Assembly: GCF_024323335.1 (NCBI RefSeq)
Contig: NC_066581.1
Span: 347,452,409-347,516,408 of the forward strand
Direction: 5' to 3'
DNA length: 64,000 nt
Origin: Lathyrus oleraceus
Taxonomy: Eukaryota > Streptophyta > Magnoliopsida > Fabales > Fabaceae
The stretch's first letter is position 1; every line of letters begins with the position of its first letter. The position numbers and the translations under genes were made by a program. Positions 31,781 through 43,097 of the stretch are shown piece by piece. The notes beneath the pieces were generated by a model, which worked only from the letters and a program-made list of their open reading frames with translations, ran no database searches and was not told where the DNA came from.

Positions 31781-32521
31781 TTAATCTGCAACATTGACGA
31801 TGTGGGGAGAAACCAAACCCCCGCTGGAGAGAGTACCAGTTTTATTCTTCTGAGATCCCGGAGCATACCCCAATCCAAACTTGTCTTCTTTGATGACTGG
31901 CTCCACAAATTTTCCCCAGCCTTGGGCATTACCAGCTTTAACCACTTCGACAGCTTGCTTGTATGAAGAGATAGAAGTCCCGACCTTCTCAAACTCAGGT
32001 GAAAAGACAGCTTCGGGCGCGACCTCATTGATGTTTATGGCTTCGAAGCCCTGACACAGCATCTCGCCGTCCATCTCTACATACTTAAATGTAGACAGGT
32101 GGCTAACAAAAATATCCTCTTCACCACAGACAATGACGACCTGACCTTCTAGTTCATATTTGAGCTTCTGGTGGAGGGTAGAAGTAACAGCACCGGCAAC
32201 ATGAATCCAAGGCCGACCTAGCAGACAGCTGTAGGAAGGCTGGATATCCATCACATAAAAGGTGCTCTCGAACACCTGCGGTCCAATCTTAATTGGAAAC
32301 TCAACTTCGCCAAAGACAGCTCTCTTAGAGCCATCAAAAGCCCTCACAACTAAGTTACTTGGCCTCAGGATGGTGTCATCGCAATCCAACTTCATTAAGG
32401 CTTTCTTTGGAAGAACATTCAGAGAAGAGCCTGTATCAACCAAAACATGGGAAAGCATCACCCCTTTGCACTCCATTGTGATATGCAAGGCTTTGTTGTG
32501 ATTCCTGCCCTCAGATGTCAA
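31781..32521 (-). CDS. Element 2 aspartic protease and linker
   Basis: 246 codons. LVDTGSSLNVLP (Asp at residue 29) is the retropepsin active site that cleaves Gag-Pol. YSCLLGRPWIHVAGAVTSTL follows at about 100-120, the C-terminal half seen in Tat/Ogre proteases. The rest is an acidic linker. The frame does not join Gag: a one-base shift plus stops sits at 32522-32530. The domain itself looks intact, so it could in principle be functional if translated. Confidence 0.8.
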   Translation of the reverse strand: MTSEGRNHNKALHITMECKGVMLSHVLVDTGSSLNVLPKKALMKLDCDDTILRPSNLVVRAFDGSKRAVFGEVEFPIKIGPQVFESTFYVMDIQPSYSCLLGRPWIHVAGAVTSTLHQKLKYELEGQVVIVCGEEDIFVSHLSTFKYVEMDGEMLCQGFEAININEVAPEAVFSPEFEKVGTSISSYKQAVEVVKAGNAQGWGKFVEPVIKEDKFGLGYAPGSQKNKTGTLSSGGLVSPHIVNVAD

Positions 32522-32525
32522 GTCA

Positions 32526-35026
32526 TTATCGGGCGAAACCTAGCCCCCGGGTAGCGTTTACATTGGAAACTACCGACTCTAGCTGGTTAACAGTTATCTC
32601 CGGTGGAACATAGGCCATATTCAGTACTTTCAACAAGGCTGCTCTGTGCGCCTCAGAGCACAACAATAGTGAGAGAATGGAGATCTTTGAGGGTATCTGA
32701 TTTAGCTGGTCGACTACCTTGTAGTCACTTTTATTGATAATCCTCATAAACTCATCCACTTCCTTCTCGAATGCGGTCTTAGGAGGATCTTCCTTAGTAG
32801 TAACCTCTTCGACGGCCATATGTTTCCCTTTATCCTTGGCAGCTGCCTCGGCTTCAGTATTCGCGCGTAATGTTGATGGTGCAAATAGGCGTCCACTGCG
32901 AGTGAAGCCACCAACCCCTCCAACATTGTCTACAGCGGAGCTACCAATGTCAATGTCTTCTTCGTTAACTTTCTGCCCCTGGCAGTAGATATCAGCCCCA
33001 TAGTGCCATGGGATAGCACTGTCTTTCTTATACGGAACGGGTCCTGGTATCGTGATGGTGATTGGACCAACCAAAGTCGGTTGAGGGCTGTCAGAGTAAA
33101 TTGTAACTGGTGCTGGGCTTTCGATGTTCACCGTTGTTGGTTCTGTACTTTTTGGGAAATATATTATTGTCGGAGCGAGTCCCTCGGGAACATATATTTC
33201 TTCAGGAGTGAAATAAAACGTCACCGTCGACACATCATTCTTCATTGGACGGGCCTGATCGAACTGAAGACAACCTTCATCTATCAGTTGCTGAATACCC
33301 CTTCTCAAACTGTCACTTCCGTTTTCGGCAGCTTGACAACTTCTGCATTCTTCCCCACAGCCCGGGAAAATCTGTCCTTTCAGAAGTCGGTCTTTAACCA
33401 CCGATAGCGAAGTCTTCACCTTAGTCACATCAGAAACCAAATTCAAAGTTTCCCCACTATCAACAGCATTAATCCTCTGCCCGCCGTGAGCCGGCATCGG
33501 GTTCTGGATAACATTAGGCACCGGAGCAAAATTGATAGCCTGGGCATCTCTCAAATCTTGTACCTTTAGCTCGAGAGCCTTGCAATTGTCTGTAGTATGG
33601 CCAGGTGCGTTGGAGTGAAAAGCACATCTGACGTTGACATCATAACCTCTAGGCAAATTATTGGGATCGATTGGTGGGGCCAGAGTTCTCAACATAACCA
33701 GATTCATGTCAATCAGCTTGGGAAGTAATACTGAATAAGGCATTGGGATTGGCTCGATGACCCGGTCCGTCTGCCTTGGACGTTGTTGATAGTGTCTCTG
33801 CTGACCCGGATTACCTCCTTGTTGTTGATTGTTGTACCTGGGTTGTTGTTGTGGATGATATTGTGGTTGAGGAACAGGTGTTGGAATAGTGACTGCGGCC
33901 ACTTGATCTTGATAATAATTAGGGCGTCCTCTACCCCTGCCTCTGCTGGCATACACAACGCTTGCCTCGCCTTCTTTTCTTCGCTGACCGTTACCAGCAA
34001 ACGGTCTCTTGGGACCTGATGAGTTGGAAGCACTATTGTCTTGAATTCGGCCCATCTTCAACAGACTCTCGATTCTTTCTCCAGCAATTACTATCTCTGC
34101 AAAGCTGATTGACGGGCAAGCAGCCAATCTCTCAATATAATTGCCTTGAAGAGTGTTCATGAACATGTCTGCCATCTCCTTTTCAGACATAGGGGGTTGG
34201 ACGGATGCAACAATCTGTCTCCAACGCTGAGCATACTCTCTAAAGGTTTCCTTGGCAGTCTGAGACATACCTTGCAACAAGGTCCGATTTGGAGCCATGT
34301 CCAAGTTGTATTGATATTGCTTGACAAAAGCCTCTGCCAAGTCTTTCCAGCTCTTGATGGTAGTACGAGACAAATGAGAATACCATTCACGAGAAGCTCC
34401 AGTTAGACTGTCTTCAAAATAGTACATCCACAGCTTTTCATCTTCCGTGTGAGCTCCCAACCTTCCTAGATAAGATTGGAGATGAGTGCGTGGGCAAGAA
34501 GCCCCGTTGTATTTCTCAAAAGTAGGGGGTTTGAACTTGTGAGGAATCCTTACTCCCTGAACCAGACCAAGATTTGTGACATCAAAGCCTAAGGAATTTT
34601 GAGACTCCAAAGATTTGAGCTTCTCAAAAAGCTCATCCATACGGCGAGTGGTCTCGAGGGCCTCGTCGTGCAAAGAAAATTGATCATACTGATAATCTTC
34701 AGTAACGGGGCGCCCATTAATCCGAATTCCTTGATTCACATTGTACCTTCCACCAATACCATTTCCAACATTCCCTGTGTTGCCAACATTACCCGAGTTT
34801 CCATCAGCATTTGCGTTACCCGCGTTACCAGTGCTCACAGGGTATCAGTGTTCCCAGGGTTACCAGGGTTTCCCTCAGCATTTGGTATCTCCACCTCCGG
34901 ATCGGGTCTCGGTTGCTCAACCAATTCCCTCAGCTTTTCCTGGCCTTTTGCCATACCAGTCATCAATGTCATGAACTGATCCATCCTTTCACGCATATCA
35001 GCCAGCTCATTCTGTACTTGGTCCAT
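32526..35026 (-). pseudogene. Element 2 Gag, one frameshift
   Basis: Starts MDQVQNELADMRERMDQFM at 35026 (coiled-coil-like), hits a frameshift in a GN-rich repeat near 34838, then stays open for 770 codons. It contains a capsid segment (LTGASREWYSHL, NLDMAPNRTLLQGMSQ, REYAQRWRQ), an R/G- and Q-rich region, and the zinc knuckle CAFHSNAPGHTTDNC, a CHHC form rather than the usual CCHC. The C-terminal half is proline-rich and shared with element 3. Gag forms the particle and binds the RNA. Apart from the shift it is the best-kept Gag in the window. Confidence 0.85.
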
Positions 35027-36052
35027 CGCTAGCTGTGGACGATTTTCCTTTGTCGGGTACCTGTGGACTCGCTTGGGACCAATAACTGCCTGATACAGGG
35101 AACAAACATTAGACACTGCGGTGACACCTGCAAAACAGACAAGGGTTAATATGCATGGTATGCGATGCACTGCTTGTTCAGTTTTAAGGCACCCCCGTTT
35201 TGAAAGGGAATACCCTGCAAATGAATAAGCATGAGATGTTGGATGCAAATATGCAGATGATGTTATGCAATGCAAAGGCATGTCAATCAGAATTGATGGA
35301 TCCGCTTGAACATCTGTCAGGTTGCACTGCCTGGAGAGAAATTCACTGAGGAATATAATACAAGACCAAAACTCTGCTCTAGAAAACCGGGTTGGTTGGA
35401 GGTTAAGGTTTCCTGAATTTAGCCTGCCCCTCACTGGTAGGTTCTAGGAACAGAAGTTCGTCAGCTTCAGCCCTTCAGTCGCGAATAATACGTTTACCAC
35501 TGAAGGTTTGGTATTATTACGGGATAAAAGACCTCCATTGACTCCCCTCAACAGGACATCCTAATAGCAAGTTCCCAGTCTCGGGATCCTCGGATTGAGC
35601 AGCGAGAATGCGCCCACCAGAGCTAACATAATCACGTCTCGGAGGAGAGGCCTCGACTAAGTTCTCGGAAAATGGTCACCAGAGTCGACGATTTCTAGAG
35701 GAACATCCTGCCGTTACGGAACACCCGTAAGACATAATATATCCAAAAGAAACCTCGTCTGGGTGTGGTTCTTCACGAACGACTTAACGTAGCAACACGC
35801 CACGCAAGCCTCATGATTATCCACTCTAAAACCTGTGTGTACACTCAAGCCTGGGTAATGGGCTTATCTCTCATAGAACACCCCATCCCAACAAACAAAC
35901 AAACAAACAGATCCAACAGATACAACAGATGCATGCAAGCAGGTAAGCAAATAAAGGTACAAAAGCATGAACACCCAATAAACAAGAAATCACACAAGCT
36001 AGGAGGGACTCTCTTAGGGAAGATGGACCAGCAAGAGGTCAACTTCTTTCAA
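35027..36052 (-). other. Element 2 5' leader
   Basis: Untranslated region between primer site and Gag. No conserved frame. Probably holds packaging signals by position only. Confidence 0.6.
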
Positions 36053-36070
36053 TCCCGAGCAGAGTCGCCA
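36053..36070 (-). other. Element 2 primer-binding site
   Basis: Minus strand TGGCGACTCTGCTCGGGA, two bases inside the 5' LTR. It starts with TGG, complementary to a tRNA CCA end. Same site as element 1 with one difference. Ogre-type elements are known to use tRNA-Arg; the match was not computed here. Confidence 0.85.
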
Positions 36071-36072
36071 GC

Positions 36073-37647
36073 TGTAGCAACCTGAAAAATACAGTGCGTG
36101 AAAAAAACAACCGGCGAAAGAAAATGACAAAAGAGTCGCCACCGTGCGTTATTCATCCCAAAGGAGGGAAAGGAAACGCTCGAAGTAAACCTGAAAAAGG
36201 AAAGGACAAGACGGGGTCTCGCAACCAAATCTTGGGTTCGGGAGTCGGTTATGCGAAGGGAATGTATTAGCACCCCTACGCATCCATAGTACTCTACGGG
36301 ATCCACTTTTGTAGTTCCTGTCTAAAGGGTGTGAGTTTATCTTGTGCTGTTTACCAAAAAAAAAGGGTTAAATGAAAATGACTCGCGCAGATGTCGCATC
36401 CACTGCATACGTATCTCATCTGAATATGAGAATCTGAGTCTTCGTAGCTCGGCTGACCTATGGGTTGGGGGGACGTGTGCTCGCTAAGACATCGCGTCTT
36501 ATGCCTACGTATCTCATCTGGAATGAGAATCAGAGCAAGTCGTAGTTCGGCTAACTACGGGGTTATGGATTGGGTTTTGGACGAACGACGTTACTACGCA
36601 ATCTACCGGATGCTCGACCTTTGGAGACTTACTCGCCTGTAGTAGAAGGAGTTAACGTGTTCTTAGGAGAAGGAAAATCAATGAAGGGTTAGGGTTTGGG
36701 ATGCTCAAGGGCAAAAAGGCAGTCCTTGACGAAGGAACCGCGCTCCCTGCAGGGATACAAACACATACAAAACAAACATGTATAAAGTAAATGTGCCAAC
36801 AAGGGGCTCAAAAGTAAATAAACAAAAGAAAACAAATGCCTCCTATCGAGGTCTTCCAGCTAAGAAAGCGATATAATGCGGAAAAAGAGGTAAAAGTACC
36901 ACACGGATAAAGATCCGAAGTAACAGCAATTAAAGGAGTAAGAAACCCAGGGATCTCCCAAGCTAATGCCATCAAATAAAGGTGAGTCAGTACAGGTAAT
37001 CAGAATGAACCTCCAGGGGGTACCCCACAAATAAAGTGGGAAAACCACGCAAACCATCTCTGCAAGAGTCTGTGAGCCCTTACAAAAACTCAACAAAAGG
37101 GTTAGTGAAACACGATAAGCATTTTTTTCATGGATAACAGTATGGTTTCAGAAACCTCAAACCCTGTGGCATACATTTCAGAAATCATGTGATTAAACAT
37201 TCAAGGCATAGGTTTCACCCATTCATGCATAATTAAACCCGTGGGCAAAAACATAATGAAATTCATCCATCATACCTCATACATTCAGATGATCCAAATT
37301 AAGAGCATAAAATCATGGGAATGAGGCAAACCTGATGGGAGAGACCGGTTGAAATCAAATGGCACGGCTGGGTTTGCAAGGCAATGTTAGGGTTTGCGTG
37401 AGATGAAAGTGTGTGAGTCAGATTGAATTTTTCAGAGCTGCCTGGAGGTTGCTCTGAGTTCTCTGTTAGGTTTCTCTCCAGGTTTTGTCAAGGGTTTTGT
37501 TTCAAGGAAACCTCAAAGTATTTTGCTTCTCTCCCTTTTTCTGTCTGATCTCCCTCTTTTATAACCTGATTTTCATGGCTTTGTGGGCTCAAATGAGAGA
37601 GGTCAAAGTCCAAGTTTTTTCTATTATATTTTTTATTATTATTATTT

Positions 37648-37690
<43 letters not shown>

Positions 37691-37795
37691 TTATTATTTT
37701 TATTTTTTGGATCTAATTCTGATTGACATGATGAAATGCAATATGCAATGCTAAATGAATGCATGAATGAGGAGGGCAAATTTTGGGGTGTTACA
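36073..37795 (-). repeat. Element 2 5' LTR
   Basis: 1723 bp, same layout as the 3' LTR: TATAAAAG at 37556-37563, stem-loops at 36407-36452 and 36500-36548. It is 59 bp longer, because a TTTA/TTA microsatellite (37628-37700) has grown where the 3' LTR has only a few bases. Confidence 0.95.
37628..37705. repeat. (TTTA)n/(TTA)n microsatellite in element 2's 5' LTR
   Basis: About ten TTTA units flanked by ATT units. Absent from the matching place (about 27460) in the other LTR, so it arose after insertion. Confidence 0.95.
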
Positions 37796-37800
37796 CTTGG
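37796..37800. other. Target-site duplication of element 2, right copy
   Basis: CTTGG, identical to 25904-25908. Confidence 0.9.
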
Positions 37801-37976
37801 ATGTAGTAATGACAAACACCTTTCGATGCAAAGTCACACCATCAAAACAAGTTTTAGGTTGCAAAGCTATAACTGACATTAAGAATAAAGAGTCATCAAT
37901 ATTAAAGCTTTAGTAGAATTACTTAGAATGACATAATATATTTAATACATGAATATAATGACTATAATTAACTCTT

Positions 37977-39422
37977 TGTAGCGGTAAATTCATGACCATT
38001 AAGTTATGGATAAACTTAATGTCAATAAAACCAGAGTCGCTACCGCGCTTTTATTGTTTCTAAAGGAAAAGGGAAAAGTACGAACAAAACCCAAAGATAA
38101 GAAGTTTTCAAATCAGAACTAATAAAATGTCAGAGATTACAGGTAAGGGGGTTGGTTACACAAAGGGAAGGTGTTAGCACCCAAAGTGTCCTAGGTACTC
38201 CTAGGGAGCCCTTTTTTATGTGTGTATGTGTTTTTGGTATAAAAGACGTTTGAAACAAATAGAGTGTGGGCATGAGAAAAGAATTCATTAATTATATTTT
38301 TATGTTTGACAAGTTCTTCCGACTTGTGCCTACGTACCAACATAAAAATGAGGGATCAAAACCTCGTAGTTCGTGGTATCAATTTCAAAATGAATGGATT
38401 GCTTTTAATCCAAATTTAAGTGAAAAGAGGCACAAAAGGCCCAAAAGTTGAATGAGTATTAGTTATTTTTTTGTCTTTTGAAATTTTAAGTCAATATGGT
38501 TAAGTTCATTTACAAGTTTGATTTATGAAAAGAGTTAAAGAAAATGCAATGGAATAAGGCCAAAGTTTCTAATTTGAAATAAAGTCTATGTTTTGAAATT
38601 ACAAGCAAAGAAGGTTTTTGAAAAGGGGAAGAGATTTTGAAATTTAAGAAATCGGAGGAGATGAAGAGACTAATCCTAAGCATATAATTAAAAGTTAAGA
38701 GTTGAAAAGATCTAACCAATGGGATGCAATCCAACAGACAAGAATGTCATATAGAAAACCCATTTTCCCTTTGGACTTTGAATCAAGCAATAATCATCAA
38801 GTAATTAACAATATGAAGGGAAAGGCATAAAAGAAATATAGCCACATCCAAGCAAACAAATCCATAGCTAACAGTCTTCTTTGTCTTCTCAAGTATCAAA
38901 TGAAAACCCAATACTTGCATCAGATGAAAACCCAAATCACAATAACTTGGTCTCAGAAATGTTGACATTGGCCAAGTCCTTTTGCATATGGAGTGTTGCC
39001 TAATCCTAAGTCCAAAAGTTCAGATCAAACCCAACAGTCCACACAAACATTTTTTAGGGTTTTCGTTATTTATTAAGTATTTTAAGGTCCTAAGACCATA
39101 AGCACAAACAAAATATATACAATCATAATATAAGGCTCAAATGAGCAAAGTAAAGATGACATAAACATAAACAAGTTTAATGGAATGAAAATGGCAATGA
39201 ATGATAAATAAATTGAAATTAAATTATATAAAGTAAATGACTTGAAATTAAAGCAATGATAATAAAAAGTTAGTCAAATGTTAGTTAGATGTTAATGATG
39301 TTTTTCTTTTCAATTGATCAAGTCATTCTTTGGAGAACACTCAACCATCTATTCACAAGCATAGATCATAGAATCAAGACATCTTCCAAAGGAGGAAAAA
39401 AGGCCAAGTTTCCAGACAATAC
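37977..39422 (-). repeat. Element 3 3' LTR, distal part (R-U5 side)
   Basis: Left edge TGTAGCGGTAAATTC is set by analogy with element 2 (TGTAGCAACC). It holds AGAGTCGCTACC (38033-38044), the GGTTACACAAAGGGAAGGTG block (about 38155) and a stem-loop with CTACG...CGTAG (38325-38370). It continues at 49868 after the nested element 1. Confidence 0.7.
39418..39422. other. Target-site duplication of element 1, left copy
   Basis: AATAC, identical to 49868-49872. Confidence 0.95.
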
Positions 39423-41440
39423 TGTCATACCCCAAAATTTGCCCATTAATATTTCAAGACATTTTTCAGGGGCATTCCGACTCATTTTATGGCACTGACC
39501 TTAAAGGGACAAAGGCCCAGCTCACGAATGGCCCAATCCAGAAAATGGCCCAAACTGGCCTGTTCGCTACACGCTCGCCTAGCGAACGTTACGTTCGCTA
39601 CACGCTCGCCTAGTGAACGTTCGCTACACGCTCGCCTAGCGAAGCAAACGTTCGCTACCAGCTCGCCTAGCGAGGCTGACAGACAACAAAAAATTTCGGG
39701 CTTCGTTCTGAGCCCATTAGGTCATGAAAAAGGGCATTATAAATACCAGCACTTCAGTAATGAAAGAAAGGACGAAAAAAACAGAGGGAGACAGACGAAA
39801 ACCCTGGCACAAAAACCCTGGAGGCTACTTTAGAAACCCTGAAGGCCGCTCCTCCTCTCCGAAGCTACCACCGCCCAACTCAATCCGGCTCGCCAATTCA
39901 AGGTTGCAATTCGATTGCAAACAGGTTTGCATTACTATTATCGCTTTATTTTCTTAATTTGCATGTGATACCGCTTTATGTTCTTAACTTGCATGTGATA
40001 TTATAATTGAATTCATAAACATATTTGAGGTTTGGCATGTGAATTTAAGTGTGCCTGAATATTGTGAATGCTGAACCGTATAATTATGTGTTGGATGCCA
40101 TAAGCCATGCCGCAGGTTGAAGTCATACTGTTCTGAAATTCAAAACCCGCAGCCGCTCGCTAGCACATCGCTAAGCGAGCATGTAGCGAGTATTCGCTAG
40201 GCCCTCGCTAGGCGAGGCAGAGGCGAACGAGACAGTCGCTAATATTTTGTTTGTTATGTCCTATGCGTATCTGATCTATTCTATGTTAATTATGCACTGT
40301 TTTGCCTGACATTCATGCTGCTGTATTTTCTTTTGCGGTGTAATCTTCGATTACACCCCGATTTGGTATTCTAACCCGTTTGCTGAATTTTGCCAAGGTT
40401 CACATGTCCCAGGAAAAGATTGCCGTTAGGTCTTCCACTTTATTTGTGGAATACCCTTGTGGAGACTCACCCTAAATTACTTAATTAATTTTAATGTGTT
40501 AATTTTAATGTATTAATTTTAATGTATTAATTTTAATGTATTGATTTTAATATGGAGGCTCGTCCTAATTACCTAATTGACTTTAAAATATTGCCTTTAA
40601 ATAAGTGATCTTGGACCTCTCTTTGCTGCCCTACGGTATTACGGTATAACGGTCATGTCCCGCGAATGTAGGGATACACTTAGCAAAGACCCTTCGATTA
40701 AATCATCATAAAATAAATCATGGTCCCTCGGATGTTGCCTTCGAAAATACGATTTTGTCCCTCGATGACCCTTCGGTGTAGCCTACGGTTAAATGATGAT
40801 CGTCCCTTCGAATGCTAAGGTATCCTTACAACTGTTGCCTTCAATGACCTATCGATGACCCTACGATGACCCTTAAACATCCAAAGGGTAAAATTACTTA
40901 CTTCTCAATAGTAAGGACAATTTTACCCTCATAAGGATAGGAAACGTTCATAACGACCTTAGGAAGGTATAACTCTCAATTACTGGATCATAACCTAAAA
41001 TATTTTCAACACCTCACACCTTTCAAAACCTCTTTTGGAAAATCACCACTTGGTATACATTCATACTAGAATCATTACCGAGTTATATTTTTCTAAACCG
41101 TTTTCAAAATCAAACGAGATAAATACTTTGTATACATTCATACGAGAATCATTACAAAGTTAACTCTCTTTTCGAAACATTTTTTAACAATTCACGAACA
41201 CTTTTTTCAGACAAAAATATAAGTGATCCAGTAATTAAGAGCCCATGGATAACCATGGATACAAAGGGTGCTAATACCTTCCCTTTGTATAATGTACCTC
41301 CCGAACCCAAAATCTATTGAGGTCTTTCCTGTTCTTTTCCACCTTTCCTTATTGGATAAAAGAAAAGTCGGTGGCGACTCTTGCTATCCGCGACATTGCG
41401 ATAAAAAGCAAAACACCCCAAGTCAGTTCACCGTATGACA
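39423..41440 (+). repeat. Element 1 5' LTR
   Basis: 2018 bp. In order: CGCTCGCCTAGCGAACG-type fold-back repeats (39568-39680), TATAAATA (39738-39745), a second GCTAAGCGAGC cluster (40150-40240), TTAATTTTAATGTATTAATT repeats (40490-40550), GGGTGCTAATACCTTCCC (from about 41268) and GGTGGCGACTCTT (41371-41382), ending GTATGACA. Confidence 0.98.
39738..39745 (+). promoter_or_regulatory. Element 1 LTR TATA box
   Basis: TATAAATA followed by CCAGCACTTCAG; the same site in the 3' LTR is 48165-48172. Gives a U3 of about 340 bp and the probable start of genomic RNA. Confidence 0.65.
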
Positions 41441-41444
41441 GAAC

Positions 41445-41462
41445 TGGCGACTCTGCTGGGGA
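41445..41462 (+). other. Element 1 primer-binding site
   Basis: TGGCGACTCTGCTGGGGA, four bases inside the 5' LTR; complementary to a tRNA 3' end by its TGG start. Same family site as element 2. Confidence 0.88.
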
Positions 41463-42354
41463 AACTTTAAAAAGAGAGGTTACCTTAAAAACAAGATCAC
41501 TTATTCCAAATTGTCTGATTTACTTTTAAGGGATTGCTTGGGTATTTTTGAGTGAAAGATCCTACACCCGGATCTAGTGTACCTTAGGTAAGTAGCAATA
41601 GATCATCGCGACTATCCGGCGTATACTGGAATGGTTAAAATGATGGCTACGGTTAATGTGACACTTTGGATGTCCTGATGTTCCTCATGTTTACTTGAGG
41701 AAAAATTTGGCATTCGCGTGGTGTCATCAAAGCATTAACCAGACCTTTAGAACCCTAATTGACTCATCCTAGCCATTAAAAAGTAGTGAGATAACTGACT
41801 TCGGTTCCGACTGGGGTTGGTTGAGACTCGATACTACACTCTTTGAGATTGGACTTTAGGGAAGCTTTGGTCAACCACTTGGTGTTGCACTGAAGTGGAC
41901 TTAAAAGAAGGTCAATGATTGGAGATCCTTCTAGAACCCGGTTACTATTCTAGGACAGGTTGAACCAACTAAACTTCAGTGGGGAGGGTACTTACCTATG
42001 GAACTCATGCAAGCCTTAAAACCTAGGAATGATGGTTGTGTGACTTGCTTGTGCTTGTTATTTATTTAACCTCATAACATCATAACATCAGAACATCATG
42101 ACATCATAACATTGAACTAACCATTTCAAGGACTTAGGGATTTAACTTTGCTCTGTTTTGTATGAAAAAAAAAACAAAAAAAAAAAAACAAAAAAAACAA
42201 AAAAAAACAAAAAAAAAGTTTCCCTTTTTGGTAGTTTATGCAAAGTTGAATTCCAAAAGTCCTTGAAAACATTTCATACATTGCATAGCATAACATTGCA
42301 TAACAGGTGTTCTAAAGGGATCAATGTTCTCACGGTTTTCATGCCAACAGAAAA
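41463..42354 (+). other. Element 1 5' leader, with A-rich tract
   Basis: Untranslated. Includes five tandem CATAACATCA-like units (42067-42110) and an A-rich tract with single C interruptions (42168-42217). Confidence 0.65.
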
Positions 42355-42924
42355 ATGGACCTCGAACAAACTGTCAAGGATCTCCAGGCTCAGAATGCTC
42401 AACTCCAGAAGATGATCTTGAACTTATCCAGGGGGCAGAAGGAACTGAAGGCTCTCTTGCTCGAAAAGAAGAAAGACAAGAAATCTGTGAGGCACATTAA
42501 CCCGGGAAGAAGGCAGTTTACGAAGATCAATATGACTTTAGCACAAGCACTGCAGGGTATGCTAAAAGCAAATTTAATTACCCTCAGAGATCCTCCTGCA
42601 AAACCCAACTCTACCTCTCCTAGGTATAATCCCGATGCCAGGTGTGCGTATCACTCCGATAGCCCCGGGCATGATACAAACGATTGTTGGTCGTTGAAGA
42701 ACAAAATTCAGGATATGATCGACGCTGGAGAATTTGAATCTGACCCGCCTGAGACCCCTAAGGTCATCACTGCTCCCTTGCCTGATCATGACAAAACTCT
42801 TAATGCTATAGAGGATGCTGACAGCGATTGCGACCTGGATAGCTGGGTCTACCCAACAATTGGTGACGGACTCAATAATTGGAAGGCTGAAGACACTATC
42901 CCGATTTCCTTTAGTCAGGAGTAA
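42355..42924 (+). CDS. Element 1 shortened Gag: coiled coil plus CHHC zinc knuckle, no capsid
   Basis: 189 codons, uninterrupted. Residues 1-45 form a heptad-rich coiled coil (MDLEQTVKDLQAQNAQLQK). The capsid homologous to 34450-34100 of element 2 is missing. Residues about 90-115 carry CAYHSDSPGHDTNDC, a complete CHHC knuckle, then an acidic tail. Open and undamaged in a young element, so it may be translated into a small RNA-binding protein. Whether it is functional or just not yet decayed is unknown. Confidence 0.75.
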   Translation: MDLEQTVKDLQAQNAQLQKMILNLSRGQKELKALLLEKKKDKKSVRHINPGRRQFTKINMTLAQALQGMLKANLITLRDPPAKPNSTSPRYNPDARCAYHSDSPGHDTNDCWSLKNKIQDMIDAGEFESDPPETPKVITAPLPDHDKTLNAIEDADSDCDLDSWVYPTIGDGLNNWKAEDTIPISFSQE

Positions 42925-43097
42925 TTGTTATTGCTATTTTAACATTTTAAAGCATTGTGTCTATGCCCGGGGCACAATAGCTAATTTTTCAAGGGTTTTG
43001 TTGTTTTCATAAGCATATTCATATTCAATAAATCAATGGACTTTTTGCATTCAAATATTGCGCTCTTTATCTTTCCTGTCATTTTTTCAAACAAGCT
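42925..43097 (+). other. Element 1 gag-RT spacer, intron-like
   Basis: AT-rich gap at the place where Ogre-type elements carry an intron. It includes a T-rich run before position 43095. Splicing unproven. Confidence 0.4.

Larger units (their letters stand above)
25909..37795 (-). mobile_element. Element 2: internally deleted Tat/Ogre-lineage LTR retrotransposon (11.9 kb)
   Basis: Two LTRs (1664 and 1723 bp) with TGTA...TACA ends, a perfect 5-bp target duplication, an adjoining polypurine tract and primer-binding site, all in minus orientation. Order from the right: 5' LTR, primer site, leader, gag, protease, RT leader, RNase H, second RNase H, integrase C-terminus, hairpins, tandem repeats, 3' LTR. 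The reverse-transcriptase catalytic core and the integrase catalytic core are missing. About 30 substitutions between LTRs were counted by eye (about 1.8%), so it is older than element 1. Non-autonomous. Confidence 0.93.

Noticed and set aside
34157..34406. Small frames in both directions over the capsid region
   Set aside because: Shadow frames of Gag.
32734..35032. Several plus-strand frames over element 2 Gag
   Set aside because: Antisense shadows of the 770-codon Gag frame.
39489..39833. 114-codon frame present in both LTRs of element 1 (also 47916-48260)
   Set aside because: Identity between copies follows from LTR identity; the frame crosses fold-back repeats and the TATA box.
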